Shown here: one piece after another, positions 15,993-24,898 of the stretch
How the letters are laid out: each line of letters opens with the position of its first letter
Numbering within the stretch: position 1 is the first letter of the stretch
DNA from: CSP1-5 sp964348275
GTDB lineage: Bacteria; Methylomirabilota; Methylomirabilia; Methylomirabilales; CSP1-5
Assembly (NCBI GenBank): GCA_964348275.1
Contig: CAYGBT010000011.1
Span: forward strand, 22,754 to 86,753
Reading direction: 5' to 3'
Length of the DNA: 64,000 bases
Made by a program: the position numbers and the translations under genes
Notes under the pieces: model-generated
What the model was told of the DNA's origin: nothing
What the model saw: only the letters and a program-made list of their open reading frames with translations
Databases searched by the model: none

Positions 15993-16958
15993 TCAAGCCT
16001 GACCGCCTGCGTGATCGTGCTGAAGCTGAACCGAGGAATCAAAGCCCAGGGAGCGCAAGATCTCTTGAAAGTCGCGCGGGAGCGGAGCCGTGCTGTCCAC
16101 CTGGACCCCCGTACGGGGATGGGTAAATCCGAGCTTCCAGGCATGCAGGAGCTGGTGTGCCACCTTCAACCGCGATTTACGCTCCCGCCGCCCGCCGTAG
16201 AGCTTATCCCCGACGACGGGGTGGCCGATAGCCGCCAGGTGGACCCGGATCTGGTGCGTTCGGCCAGTGGTCGGCATGACTTCCACGAGACTGCAGTCCG
16301 GGGTCGACCGAATAACTCGAAAGGTCGTCTCCGTCTCGCGTCCCTTACGCGTCCGCACCCCCATCCGCTTCCTCTCATGCTCTCGCCGCCCAATAGGGAA
16401 GGTGATCCTCCCCTGGGCTGGCCGAACCAGCCCGTGAACCAAGGCCACGTAGGTCTTCTTCACTTGGCGGTGCTCAAACTGCCGGGTCAGGGTTTGATGA
16501 GCCGATTCCGTCTTAGCCACCACCAGGCATCCCGAAGTCTCTTTATCCAGCCGGTGGACAATGCCGGGTCGCTGCATCCCACCGATCCCGGTGAGGCCGG
16601 GGCAGTGATGAAGAAGGGCGTTGACAAGCGTTCCACGCTCACGCCCTGCGCCAGGATGGACAATCAAGCCCGGAGGTTTATTCACCACCAGGACGTCCGG
16701 GTCTTCGTACAGGAGATCGAGAGGGATCGGCTCCGGCTCAATCCCCGAGGGCGCGGGGGGAGGCAGCATCACGACGATCCGGTCCCGGGGCCTGACTCGA
16801 TAACTCGCCTTTTGGGGGCGGTCGCCGATCCGAACCCGCCCCTGATGGATCAGACGCTGAACCGCTGCCCGGGAGAGGTCACTTGATTGAACCAAGAATT
16901 GGTCCAGACGGCGCCCGACCTCCCGGGGGGGAACCGCGTACGTCCGGATCTCCACCAC
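15993..16958 (-). CDS. rluD: 23S rRNA pseudouridine synthase, RluD family
   Basis: A 321-residue enzyme with an N-terminal S4 RNA-binding domain (RRLDQFLVQSSDLSRAAVQR, residues 15-34) and the catalytic motif HRLDKETSGCLVVAK, whose Asp attacks uridine. Other family blocks are VNKPPGLIVHPG and GRTHQIRVHLA. RluD makes pseudouridines in helix 69 of 23S rRNA; assignment to RluD rather than another S4-containing RluA-type enzyme is by overall layout. It lies 3 bases after lspA, the common lspA-rluD arrangement. Confidence 0.9.
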   Translation of the reverse strand: MVEIRTYAVPPREVGRRLDQFLVQSSDLSRAAVQRLIHQGRVRIGDRPQKASYRVRPRDRIVVMLPPPAPSGIEPEPIPLDLLYEDPDVLVVNKPPGLIVHPGAGRERGTLVNALLHHCPGLTGIGGMQRPGIVHRLDKETSGCLVVAKTESAHQTLTRQFEHRQVKKTYVALVHGLVRPAQGRITFPIGRREHERKRMGVRTRKGRETETTFRVIRSTPDCSLVEVMPTTGRTHQIRVHLAAIGHPVVGDKLYGGRRERKSRLKVAHQLLHAWKLGFTHPRTGVQVDSTAPLPRDFQEILRSLGFDSSVQLQHDHAGGQA

Positions 16959-16961
16959 AGG

Positions 16962-17438
16962 TCACCGCTGCCCTCGATCCGTGAGGATCTCGAAAACCAT
17001 GAGCGCGACCCCTACCGTGATGGCAGAGTCTGCGAGATTAAAAGCAGGCCAATGGTACGCCCCATAGTACACGTCCAAGAAGTCCACCACCATGCCCAGG
17101 CGAAGGCGATCAATCAGGTTCCCCAGGGCACCGCCGAGGATGAAGGTGAAGCCCAGGGAAGGCAAGAGACGCATCCCTCGATGCCGGGAGCGATAATAAA
17201 CGATAAACAGGACAGCGAGGATGGAGATCCCGGTAAAAAAGGGATTTCGAATGGCGGCAGGGGCACGTGCCAGGAAGCCAAAAGCCGCTCCCGGGTTCAA
17301 CACGTAGGTGAGATTGAAAATAAATGGGATGATGGGGACGATCTCACCCAATTGAAGTGTCCGTTGCACGTAGAACTTGGAGATTTGGTCCAGAATCGTA
17401 ATGACAAGGGCGATGGCATAAAAGGATGCAGCGTTCAT
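16962..17438 (-). CDS. lspA: Prolipoprotein signal peptidase (signal peptidase II)
   Basis: A 158-residue protein with four predicted membrane helices. The conserved catalytic Asp pair lies in GNLIDRL and FNLADSAI, and DQISKFYV near the N-terminus is the usual family start. It removes signal peptides from lipidated prolipoproteins, matching the lipoprotein at 3253-3870. It stands between ileS and rluD, a classical ileS-lspA order, although a 148-base repeat array separates it from ileS. Confidence 0.95.
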   Translation of the reverse strand: MNAASFYAIALVITILDQISKFYVQRTLQLGEIVPIIPFIFNLTYVLNPGAAFGFLARAPAAIRNPFFTGISILAVLFIVYYRSRHRGMRLLPSLGFTFILGGALGNLIDRLRLGMVVDFLDVYYGAYHWPAFNLADSAITVGVALMVFEILTDRGQR

Positions 17439-17585
17439 AGTTCAGGGTTCATAGTTGAGAGTTGAGTGCCCATTGTTCAGAGTTCAATATCCATAGTTCA
17501 GGGACTAGAATTCAGGGCTCATGGGGCAATTTTCTTACGACGTAGCCGAAAAGAGTTCGGATCCAATTCCTGCCATGAACCATGA
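17439..17585. repeat. GTTCA-word inverted array between ileS and lspA
   Basis: The ileS-lspA gap is filled with degenerate tandem words: GTTCATAGTTGAGAGTTGAG, GTTCAGAGTTCAATATCCAT, then AGTTCAGGG, and, after a 38-base spacer with TTCTTACGACGTAGCCG, the inverted words CATGAACCATGACCTATGAA. It is one of several arrays of this kind in the window. Confidence 0.7.
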
Positions 17586-17586
17586 C

Positions 17587-20364
17587 CTATGAACCCGTAT
17601 CGAGGACGGCCACGCAGCGGTCGCAGAGAGTACGATGCTCCAGGGACTGGCCGACACTCTCGCGGTACACCCAGCACCGCTCGCACTTTTGCCCGGAGGC
17701 CCGCTGAACTACCACCGAGAGTTCCGCGCTGTCATCGAGCGCCGGTTTGACGTCAACCGCAGACACAATGAAGAGGGTCGGCAAATCCTTCGCGTAGCTC
17801 TGGAGGAACGCGAACATCGTGGGACCGCCCAAGACCTCGACCTTGGCTTCCAAGGCGTTGCCGATCAACTTGCTCTTTCTCGCTTCCTCCAGGGCTCGCA
17901 GCACGTCGTCACGCACCCGCAGAAGCCGATCCCACCGCTCGGCCAGCGCCTCGTCCAGGTACGCCTCGTCCACCCGGGGAAACTCGGTAAGGTGAACACT
18001 CGCTGCCTCCTCCCCCCGGCGGGGGATGTAGCCCCAGACCTCGTCGGCAGTAAAGGAAAGAACCGGGGCCATCAGTCGGGTTAGACTCTGAAGGATGAGA
18101 TACATCGCGGTTTGGGCTGCTCGCCGCTGTTGTGTTGCCGCGCCTGACGTGTACACCCGGTCTTTCAAGACATCGAGGTAAAAGGCCGAGAGATCCACGG
18201 TACAAAAATTGTGAAGGGCGTGAAACAGGATGTGAAACTCGTACCGCTCGTAGGCCCGGAGCAGCCGCTCGGTCAGCTTTTGGAGCCGGTGCAGGACAAA
18301 CCGGTCGATCTCCAGGAGCCCTTCCCGCGGCACCACGTCCGTCCGGGGATCGAAGTCGTAAAGGTTCCCCAGGAGATAGCGGCACGTGTTGCGGATGCGC
18401 CGGTAGCCTTCGACCAGACGGGTGAGGATTTCGGGTGACAGGCGGACATCATCGCGGTAATCCTCTGCCGCAACCCAGAGGCGCAAAATCTCGGCGCCGT
18501 ACGTGGACATCACTTCTTGGGGAGCAATGACGTTCCCTAACGACTTGGACATTTTCCGGCCTTCCCCGTCCACCACGAAGCCGTGGGTCAAGACCTCTTT
18601 GTAAGGCGCCTGTGCCCGGGTCCCCACTGCCGCCAGGAGGGAACTATGGAACCATCCCCGATGCTGGTCGCTCCCCTCGAGATACATCTCTGCCGGCCAG
18701 TGTTGATCCGGCCGAGTCTCCAACACGGCCGCCTGACTGACCCCGGAGTCAAACCAGACGTCCAGGATGTCGTCTTCTTTGGTGAATTGCATTCCACCGC
18801 AGCGGGGACATCGGGTTTCTTGAGGCAGCAGCTCCTCGGCACTCCTCAAGAACCACACATCTGCCCCCTCGCGTTCCATGAGATCTGCTACGTGATCCAT
18901 GAGGTGTTGGTCGGCGAGGACCCCATGGCACGCCTGGCAGTAAAAGGCCGCGATGGGAACCCCCCAAGCTCGTTGGCGCGAAATGCACCAATCCGGCCGG
19001 GTCTGGATCATGTTGAAGATCCGTTCTTCGCCCCAGGGCGGGATCCATTTGACCTTTCGGATCTCTTCCAGCCCCCTCTGGCGGAGGTTGCTCTTCTCCA
19101 TGGAGATGAACCACTGCTCAGTGGCGCGGAAGATGGTCGGATTCTTACACCGCCAACAATGGGGATAGGAGTGATCGACGAGTCCCTCAACCAACAGATT
19201 CCCTCTGCGGCGTAGCTCTGCGATGATTCTGGAATTGGCCTCCCAGACATTCACCCCCCCAAAGAGCGGAAGGTCAGCAAGAAATCGCCCTTCGTCATCG
19301 ACGGGATTCTCGACCTTGAGCCCATAGCGAAGGCCGGTCTCGTAGTCCTCGGCCCCGTGGCCCGGTGCGGTATGGACACATCCGGTTCCGCGGTCTGTGC
19401 TCACATATTCCGCGAGGACCACAGGGACCTCTCGCTCCATCCACGGATGTTGACAGATAACACCTTCCAGCTGCGCCCCGGGCCAGGCTCCTTCCGTGAC
19501 TTGAAATTCCCTTGCCGTGTACCCAAAGGCTTGCATGCAGGCGGCCACCAAATCTTGGACGACGATTAACTCTCCTGCCGGGGTTTTAACGAGACGGTAC
19601 ATGTGATGTGGGTGCAGGGCAATCGCCTGATTGGCGGGCAGAGTCCACGGCGTAGTGGTCCAGATGACGAAAGAGGTTCCCTGACCCGGATCGATGGCAA
19701 ACTTCCTTTTGGCATTTTTCACGGGGAATTTGACGTAAATCGAGGGGGACCGGTGGTCGTCGTACTCCACCTCCGCCTCGGCCAGAGCCGTCTGGCAGGT
19801 GGCACACCAATGGACCGGCTTCAAGCCCCGGTACACGCTGCCTTCTCCCACAAATTTGGCCAGCTCCCGCAGGATCACTGCCTCATACCCATAGTCCATG
19901 GTGGTGTAGGGATGCTCCCAATCACCTAAGACCCCGAGCCGCCTGAATTCTTCGCGCTGCACGTCAATGAAGTGGGCAGCGTACTCTCGGCAGAGTCGTC
20001 GTTTCTCCACGACTCCCACTGCCTTTTTCGTATCCCCAAGCTCCTTATCCACCTGGTGCTCGATGGGCAGGCCATGGCAGTCCCATCCGGGAACGAAGAC
20101 CGCGTCATAGCCCATCATGGAGCGGGACTTGACCACAAAATCTTTCAAAATCTTGTTCAGAGCGTGGCCCATGTGAATGTGGCCATTGGCATACGGGGGA
20201 CCGTCGTGCAGGATCCACATTTCGCGACCTGCCCGGACCTCCCGAAGCCTCTGATAGATCTCCCGCTCATCCCACGAGCGCAGAATCTCCGGTTCCCGCT
20301 CCGTCAGGCTCGCCTTCATGGGAAAGGTCGTCTTGGGCAGGTTGAGCGTTGCCTTGTAGTCCAC
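17587..20364 (-). CDS. ileS: Isoleucyl-tRNA synthetase
   Basis: A 925-residue class I synthetase. The HIGH motif is HMGH in PPYANGHIHMGH (residues 64-67) and the KMSKS loop is GRKMSKSLGNV. The editing domain includes TTTPWTLPANQAIA and GTGCVHTAPGHGAEDY. The C-terminal zinc knuckle is present (CERCWVYRES and LCDRC). It charges tRNA-Ile. Length is normal. A hairpin with a T run lies between its start and the upstream gene, so it probably has its own promoter or leader. Confidence 0.98.
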   Translation of the reverse strand: MDYKATLNLPKTTFPMKASLTEREPEILRSWDEREIYQRLREVRAGREMWILHDGPPYANGHIHMGHALNKILKDFVVKSRSMMGYDAVFVPGWDCHGLPIEHQVDKELGDTKKAVGVVEKRRLCREYAAHFIDVQREEFRRLGVLGDWEHPYTTMDYGYEAVILRELAKFVGEGSVYRGLKPVHWCATCQTALAEAEVEYDDHRSPSIYVKFPVKNAKRKFAIDPGQGTSFVIWTTTPWTLPANQAIALHPHHMYRLVKTPAGELIVVQDLVAACMQAFGYTAREFQVTEGAWPGAQLEGVICQHPWMEREVPVVLAEYVSTDRGTGCVHTAPGHGAEDYETGLRYGLKVENPVDDEGRFLADLPLFGGVNVWEANSRIIAELRRRGNLLVEGLVDHSYPHCWRCKNPTIFRATEQWFISMEKSNLRQRGLEEIRKVKWIPPWGEERIFNMIQTRPDWCISRQRAWGVPIAAFYCQACHGVLADQHLMDHVADLMEREGADVWFLRSAEELLPQETRCPRCGGMQFTKEDDILDVWFDSGVSQAAVLETRPDQHWPAEMYLEGSDQHRGWFHSSLLAAVGTRAQAPYKEVLTHGFVVDGEGRKMSKSLGNVIAPQEVMSTYGAEILRLWVAAEDYRDDVRLSPEILTRLVEGYRRIRNTCRYLLGNLYDFDPRTDVVPREGLLEIDRFVLHRLQKLTERLLRAYERYEFHILFHALHNFCTVDLSAFYLDVLKDRVYTSGAATQQRRAAQTAMYLILQSLTRLMAPVLSFTADEVWGYIPRRGEEAASVHLTEFPRVDEAYLDEALAERWDRLLRVRDDVLRALEEARKSKLIGNALEAKVEVLGGPTMFAFLQSYAKDLPTLFIVSAVDVKPALDDSAELSVVVQRASGQKCERCWVYRESVGQSLEHRTLCDRCVAVLDTGS

Positions 20365-20378
20365 TACGCCTCCGAGAC

Positions 20379-20407
20379 AAAAGCCCCCATCGAATCAGAT
20401 GAGGGCT
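20379..20407 (-). terminator. Rho-independent terminator-like hairpin upstream of ileS
   Basis: On the minus strand AGCCCTCATC (20407-20398) pairs with GATGGGGGCT (20391-20382) through one G-T pair, followed by TTT. It would end transcription from the small membrane protein gene before ileS. A role as an ileS attenuator is possible; no T-box sequence was found. Confidence 0.5.
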
Positions 20408-20477
20408 ATGTGACGCCAGTCACAAAGAGAATTCATTACAACAAGGTCCGCCTGAGCTTGTCAAGTCCAAGCGCCAC

Positions 20478-20825
20478 TCAGCGCGCTGCACCATGCTTCC
20501 AGAGCCAGACGCGCCAATAGATTATGCCGACCTCCGCTGGCTTTACACCATAGTGTTCACCGACTCGCCGCATTACGTTCTTCTGGGCCGTCCACAACAC
20601 TCCCGGGGCTTCGAGGTGGGGAAGCTGCGACAGCTCGTCGGTTACCCGCTCGAAGATCAAGATCTCTTCATCCGGTGGCGCCGAGAATGCTTCCCGCGCT
20701 TGACGGGCCGCACTGCGATCTCGACGTCCTACCCAAAAGCCATAGACAAGACAGAAGCCGGACACCGCCAACAGGAGGAGAATCAGGACGCTCGTGGAGT
20801 TTAATAGGGTCAGCTGATTCATCAC
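20478..20825 (-). CDS. Small single-span membrane protein of unknown function
   Basis: A 115-residue protein with one N-terminal helix (SVLILLLLAVSGFCLVYGFW, residues 12-31) and a positive WVGRRDRSAARQAR after it, so the rest faces the cytoplasm. The soluble part (EILIFERVTDELSQLPHLEA, VLWTAQKNVMRRVGEHYG) is not recognised. It lies 78 bases after another small membrane protein and before a terminator-like hairpin. Confidence 0.6.
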   Translation of the reverse strand: MMNQLTLLNSTSVLILLLLAVSGFCLVYGFWVGRRDRSAARQAREAFSAPPDEEILIFERVTDELSQLPHLEAPGVLWTAQKNVMRRVGEHYGVKPAEVGIIYWRVWLWKHGAAR

Positions 20826-20903
20826 AATCGGTTCTCCGCCGATGACAGCTCTTGCAATGGCGTATTGCTCCCGCCCGTCTGTTGACTGCGGACCATTCGG
20901 CGG

Positions 20904-21212
20904 CTACGGCCCCGACAGATCCCACCACCACTTCAAGGTGAGACCTTGGACCAGAGAAAGCGCGAGTAACGACCCGTCGGCGGCGAGGTAGAGCGACACG
21001 AACTCTCCGGTCAGGGCACGCACGGCCAGAATTGCCATTATTCCTACGGTGATGTTGAGTCCAATGAAAACAAACGTCATCCCGAAGCACTCCAGCATCT
21101 TCCCGACTGCCTTTCGGATGCCGCTCCCGGACAACCTGAGGCCTCTTGCGCCAATCAGATAGGCACCGACTGAGGTAAAGACTACAAGGATCGGGATAAA
21201 GGTCTGCGCCAT
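20904..21212 (-). CDS. Small membrane protein of unknown function
   Basis: A 102-residue protein begun at the ATG at 21212, immediately after GGGGGGAGG. It has two or three hydrophobic segments (FIPILVVFTSVGAYLIGA, CFGMTFVFIGLNITVGIMAI, SLLALSLVQGL). The last residues are WWWDLSGP. No family recognised. It follows the YdcF-type gene by 13 bases and is probably co-transcribed with it. Confidence 0.55.
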   Translation of the reverse strand: MAQTFIPILVVFTSVGAYLIGARGLRLSGSGIRKAVGKMLECFGMTFVFIGLNITVGIMAILAVRALTGEFVSLYLAADGSLLALSLVQGLTLKWWWDLSGP

Positions 21213-21225
21213 GCCTCCCCCCTTT

Positions 21226-21885
21226 TTACAGATATCCGGCGATCCGGTAGTAGAGTAATGCGACAATCTCCCCAAGAATGCGCCGCATCAGGCGGAGTCG
21301 CCCCTCGGGACTGAAGTCCCGGTTCGAGAGCCCCTCTGCGGGTGCTGCGAGGACCTCAAAGCCGGCCTGCTCAAACAGGGTCCGGGCCCGGGGCATATGA
21401 TGTGTGTCAGTCACCAGCAGAATTTTTCGAACACCCCTCTTTCCCAAGATTGCCCTACCGCGCACGGCCTCCTCCCTCGTCGTCCGCGCGTCGGCCTCGG
21501 TAACGATTGCCCCCGGCGAGATTCCGAGCTCTCGCGCGATCTCCGCACGGATCTCACCCTCAGCCGGCCCCCCCTCATGGGGCGGGCCGAAAAAGACCAA
21601 AAGGGGGGCGAGGCCCCTTCGGTAAAGGAGAACCCCGTGAACGGTGCGACGCAACGAGCTATCGCGGAGCTTCCCGTCGGCCGAGACCCCGCTCCCGAGC
21701 ACGACAATGGCCTCGGCTGGCTCAAGTCGTGACGGCGTGCCGAGCCAGCGACTCAGGATATTCGGCAGCGGAGTGAAGGCTGAGACACAAAAGGATGCCA
21801 CACCAGCGAACCCGACGAGTCGGCAGATACGTGTCCAGCCCGTGCGCCTCCTCTTCTGCAGGGGTTCGATCCTTGGCGAGTCCAT
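21226..21885 (-). CDS. YdcF/SanA/ElyC-family (DUF218) membrane-anchored protein
   Basis: A 219-residue protein with an N-terminal membrane helix (ICRLVGFAGVASFCVSAF) and a DUF218 domain. Visible blocks are AIVVLGSGVSADGKL, LYRRGLAPLLVFFG, IVTEADARTTREEAV, KILLVTDTHHMPRA and RLMRRILGEIVALLYY. Members include ElyC and SanA, which affect envelope integrity; biochemical activity is uncertain. It leads the small-protein group ending at 20478. Confidence 0.82.
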   Translation of the reverse strand: MDSPRIEPLQKRRRTGWTRICRLVGFAGVASFCVSAFTPLPNILSRWLGTPSRLEPAEAIVVLGSGVSADGKLRDSSLRRTVHGVLLYRRGLAPLLVFFGPPHEGGPAEGEIRAEIARELGISPGAIVTEADARTTREEAVRGRAILGKRGVRKILLVTDTHHMPRARTLFEQAGFEVLAAPAEGLSNRDFSPEGRLRLMRRILGEIVALLYYRIAGYL

Positions 21886-22034
21886 CGCTCCCTCCCTCTG
21901 GGAAGTCAGCCATGGTAGGGCCGTACCATCTCATTCCGATAAGGATGAGGGCTTCTTGCCGCACCTCATGAGCCGGCTCGGGAAGTTATCCTTCGTCGGC
22001 GGAAAATTTCACGGGTAGCTGATTCCATTGGAAC

Positions 22035-22511
22035 AGCACCTTCGGCCCCTCGCTCCGGGCCTCCCATCATACCCGAGCCCGAAAGGGTTCGGCGAATGGG
22101 TCTTCCCCGTCGGAACAATTCCAGCGGTCGGTATAGCGAAAACTGGTACTTCCGCGCCTCGCGGGTCGAGCAGGCTTCACGTCGGCCATCCCCCACCTGC
22201 ACTTCGTTCCGGCGGGCGGGACCCCCTGGCCGCACGCAAACCAGGTTCCGCCGGGTCCAGGCCCATCTCCCCTCGCCCTTTCGAGGCACCCCCGACCCTC
22301 CTCGCGAATTTTACTTTCGTAGGCAGCACGTGCATGCCCCGAGCGACATTGCCGGGAGCGGCGGGGCCCCTCGGCTGGCGGCGGCTTGGGAAACCGAGGC
22401 GCGATCCGTGCCTGATCTCCTTGCAGGGATCGTGAACACGGAGGGACCCAGGCCGTAAGCCGCCGTTCAGGGCCGCCGCGGGAGGCGCGGAGCGAGGGGC
22501 GTGGATGTGCT
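22035..22511. repeat. Large inverted-end repeat element, copy 1
   Basis: A 477-base non-coding block whose ends are inverted: AGCACCTTCGGCCCCTCGCT at 22035-22054 against AGCGAGGGGCGTGGATGTGC at 22491-22510. Internal blocks such as GCAAACCAGGTTCCGCCGGG, CATTGCCGGGAGCGGCGGGG, CCCCTCGGCTGGCGGCGGC, GGGAAACCGAGGCG, AACACGGAGGGACCCAGGCC and GTAAGCCGCCG recur in order at 61.4-61.8 kb. It is very GC-rich and could fold extensively. Short ORFs inside do not stay in frame between copies. Confidence 0.75.
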
Positions 22512-22524
22512 GCTCGGCTGATCG

Positions 22525-23193
22525 CTATGCGAGCCAATCTGCCAGCTCCGCCAGGGTCCGGAACTCGCGATCGGCCTGACCCCCATCCGATGCCACCTGG
22601 CCCTTGCGGTTGATCCACGCCACCGGAATGCCTAGTGTCCGCGCCGGTACCACATCGTGGAAATAGCTTTGCCCGGCGTGAATCCACCGGCTTTCACCGA
22701 TCAGTTGGCCCGCGGTGTGGAAGTGGCCGAGGGCCGGCTTGTACGAGCGGACCTGCTGGGCAGTCACGAGCAGGTCAAAAGTGACGTTGAAGTGACGCAA
22801 GGTATCCGCAAGTAGGTCATCGTCGACGTTGGATAGGATCCCGAGTTGGTAGCCGGCAGCGGCCAAGCACTCGAGGGCCGCGTTCGTATCGGCAAAAGGC
22901 TGCCAGTCGGGCAGACTCTCGGCAAGGAAGTTAGCCCGCTCCAAAACCAGTGGCCAGCCCAACCTATAGGCCACCTGCCGCGCTGTCTCGGCGAGCACGA
23001 CGCGGTAGCTCCGGTAGGCTTCGCCCTCAACCGCCGGCTGCACTTCGGCGCGGGCCGAGAGGACAGCGGCTGGATCGAATGCCACCCCATCCACCGCAGC
23101 GGCTTCATCGAAGGCCTTGCTGATAGCACTGTCCCAGTCGATCAGCGTCCCATAGCAGTCGAAAGTAATAATGTCATAAGGTCGTTCCATCAC
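22525..23193 (-). CDS. Haloacid dehalogenase type II-like HAD hydrolase
   Basis: A 222-residue HAD protein. The nucleophile motif is FDCYGTLIDWDSAI near residue 10; motif II is in LGILSNVDDDLLADTL; the lysine motif III is SYKPALGHF; motif IV is near SYFHDVVPARTLGIPVAWIN. The FDxYGTL start and the helical cap fit L-2-haloacid dehalogenase-like enzymes. The substrate may be a haloacid or an unrelated phosphate ester. It abuts the large repeat downstream. Confidence 0.85.
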   Translation of the reverse strand: MMERPYDIITFDCYGTLIDWDSAISKAFDEAAAVDGVAFDPAAVLSARAEVQPAVEGEAYRSYRVVLAETARQVAYRLGWPLVLERANFLAESLPDWQPFADTNAALECLAAAGYQLGILSNVDDDLLADTLRHFNVTFDLLVTAQQVRSYKPALGHFHTAGQLIGESRWIHAGQSYFHDVVPARTLGIPVAWINRKGQVASDGGQADREFRTLAELADWLA

Positions 23194-23782
23194 GTGTTCG
23201 CTTTCGTCCTATGGGGCAGCCCGGAGTACATCTTCACGACAAACTTCCTCGATCTCCTCCGCTCCGCTCGCTCTCGGCTCTTATCATTGCCACCGTGGCG
23301 CTCTTGATCCCGTCGTAGAACCGCCGTAACATTGCATCAAGCTCGTCGGGGGCCGGTTTGGGACTGGGCTCGCGGACCGCCTCGTCCTCTTCTCGATCTA
23401 ATCACGCTTCGGCCCATTGTCAATCTGTGTTTCAGGCCGTTGTCTTGGCCTCTGGGTTCCCCACGTCAATATGGCCCCAGGGTGCCACAGAAACGCCTGG
23501 GAGGACGGTGACGCCCCTGTTTAGATCGCAAGAATCTCGTGGATACTTATTCAATCGAGTTTGCGGACCTGTCAGTGTAGGAGATCGAGGCGAGCATAAT
23601 GCCCGATGGTGTCGAGGCACGCTTTGGCCAGGGCCGGTTCCTCGAGATGACCTCGGCCCAGAGGATGGTTTCCTTGCACTAGTAGCATTCCAACTATCTC
23701 CTGCCAACTTTTCGCTGGACTCGCTCAAGACTGCTGGAAGAAGTCCCGCGCCTCAAATTTGGCGTATCGAGTTGGAACGGCA
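23194..23782. other. Gene-free region with a possible decayed gene end
   Basis: This 589-base gap has ORFs on both strands but none with a convincing start, composition or family. On the minus strand one short frame ending near 23578 reads GNHPLGRGHLEEPALAKACL then DTIGHYARLDLLH. That end resembles the GHYARPD block of nitrilase-type C-N hydrolases, so it may be a decayed gene tail. The rest holds nothing I can identify. Confidence 0.3.
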
Positions 23783-24883
23783 CTAGTAAAGGAACCGACG
23801 CATGTGGACGTTGATGATCAATCCGATACCAAGGCTTGTCACCAGAAGGGAGGAACCTCCGTAGCTTAAGAGGGGAAGGGGGACTCCCACCACCGGCATT
23901 ACACCCAGCACCATCCCGACGTTGACGACGAGTTGGACCATGATCATCGCCATGATCCCGAAGGCCATCAATGCGCCGAAGAGATCCCTGGCCTCACTGC
24001 CGATTTCGAGCCCCCGCGTAATGAGGAAGCAGTACAGGAGGAGGATAGTAAAACAGCCGATGAATCCCCACTGTTCGGCCAACACGGCGAAGATGAAGTC
24101 GGTGTGGCTGGCCGGGAGAAAATTGAGCTGGCTCTGACTCGCCGCCATCATCCCCTTTCCCCAAAGCTCCCCCGATCCGACGGCGATCTTGGACTGGGCG
24201 ATGTGATAGCCCGCCCCAAGCGGATCGAGCTGTGGATAGAAGAAGACCAGAAGCCGCTGCTGCTGATAGTTCTTGAGTAAGGACCAGAGCAGGGGGGTCA
24301 GGGCTGCGCCGGAGAAAGCGAGGAAGAGGAGGTGCCTAAACCGGAGCCCGACTAGGAGGAGCATCGAGAGGGTCAGCAGCCCCAGCAGCGTGGCAGTGCC
24401 CAGATCCGGCTGCCTCATGATGATCAGGATGGGAACCAGCGCGAGCATGGCGGGGATCACCAAAAGGCGGAGCTCCCCCAGGCGCTCTTTATGATCTTCG
24501 AAGTAGCGGGCCAGGACCAGGATCAGGGCGAGCTTCATAAACTCTGAGGGCTGCATCGTCCATACCCCGATCCGGATCCAGCGCTGGGCTCCCAAGCCCG
24601 CCTGTCCCACCACCTCGACCAGGAGCAGGAGGACGAGCAGTCCCCCAAAGATTACATAGGCAAACCGAGCCAGAAGCCGATAGTTGACGAAAGCAGCGGC
24701 GAGGAGGCCAAAAAGCCCCAGGGTGAACCAGAGCAGCTGACGGAGATACAGCGTCTGTTTCAGCGGGGAGGGGGAGCCCAGGTTACCGCTCCAAATGGTA
24801 ATAATCCCGACGGCGGCGAGGGCGAGAGTGACACCAGCCATCCGCCAGTCAAAGGTGGTGAGCATCCGGCGGTCAAAATACAT
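23783..24883 (-). CDS. rodA: Rod shape-determining glycosyltransferase RodA
   Basis: A 366-residue SEDS-family protein with about ten membrane helices. Family blocks include GAQRWIRIGVWTMQPSEFMK, RQPDLGTATLLG, LGAGYHIAQSKIAVGSGELW, HTDFIFAVLAEQWGF and MPVVGVPLPLLSYGGSSL. RodA polymerises glycan strands in the elongasome together with the class B PBP encoded immediately upstream. It is the last gene of mreB-mreC-mreD-mrdA-rodA. Confidence 0.96.
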   Translation of the reverse strand: MYFDRRMLTTFDWRMAGVTLALAAVGIITIWSGNLGSPSPLKQTLYLRQLLWFTLGLFGLLAAAFVNYRLLARFAYVIFGGLLVLLLLVEVVGQAGLGAQRWIRIGVWTMQPSEFMKLALILVLARYFEDHKERLGELRLLVIPAMLALVPILIIMRQPDLGTATLLGLLTLSMLLLVGLRFRHLLFLAFSGAALTPLLWSLLKNYQQQRLLVFFYPQLDPLGAGYHIAQSKIAVGSGELWGKGMMAASQSQLNFLPASHTDFIFAVLAEQWGFIGCFTILLLYCFLITRGLEIGSEARDLFGALMAFGIMAMIMVQLVVNVGMVLGVMPVVGVPLPLLSYGGSSLLVTSLGIGLIINVHMRRFLY

Positions 24884-24898
24884 TCCTTTACTCCAGGA

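Noticed and set aside
17439..17585. Tandem words resembling a CRISPR array
   Set aside because: Units are 8-20 bases, degenerate and without regular spacers; the second half is inverted; no cas gene is present.
20365..20477. T-box riboswitch before ileS
   Set aside because: No T-box sequence or specifier-loop layout; only a terminator-like hairpin is present.
22067..22687. 206-codon minus-strand ORF across the large repeat
   Set aside because: Its frame is not kept in the other two copies, and its composition follows the GC-rich repeat; it also overlaps the HAD gene.
23358..23786. 142-codon plus-strand ORF in the 23 kb gap
   Set aside because: No homology, an unlikely composition, and it runs into the end of rodA on the other strand.
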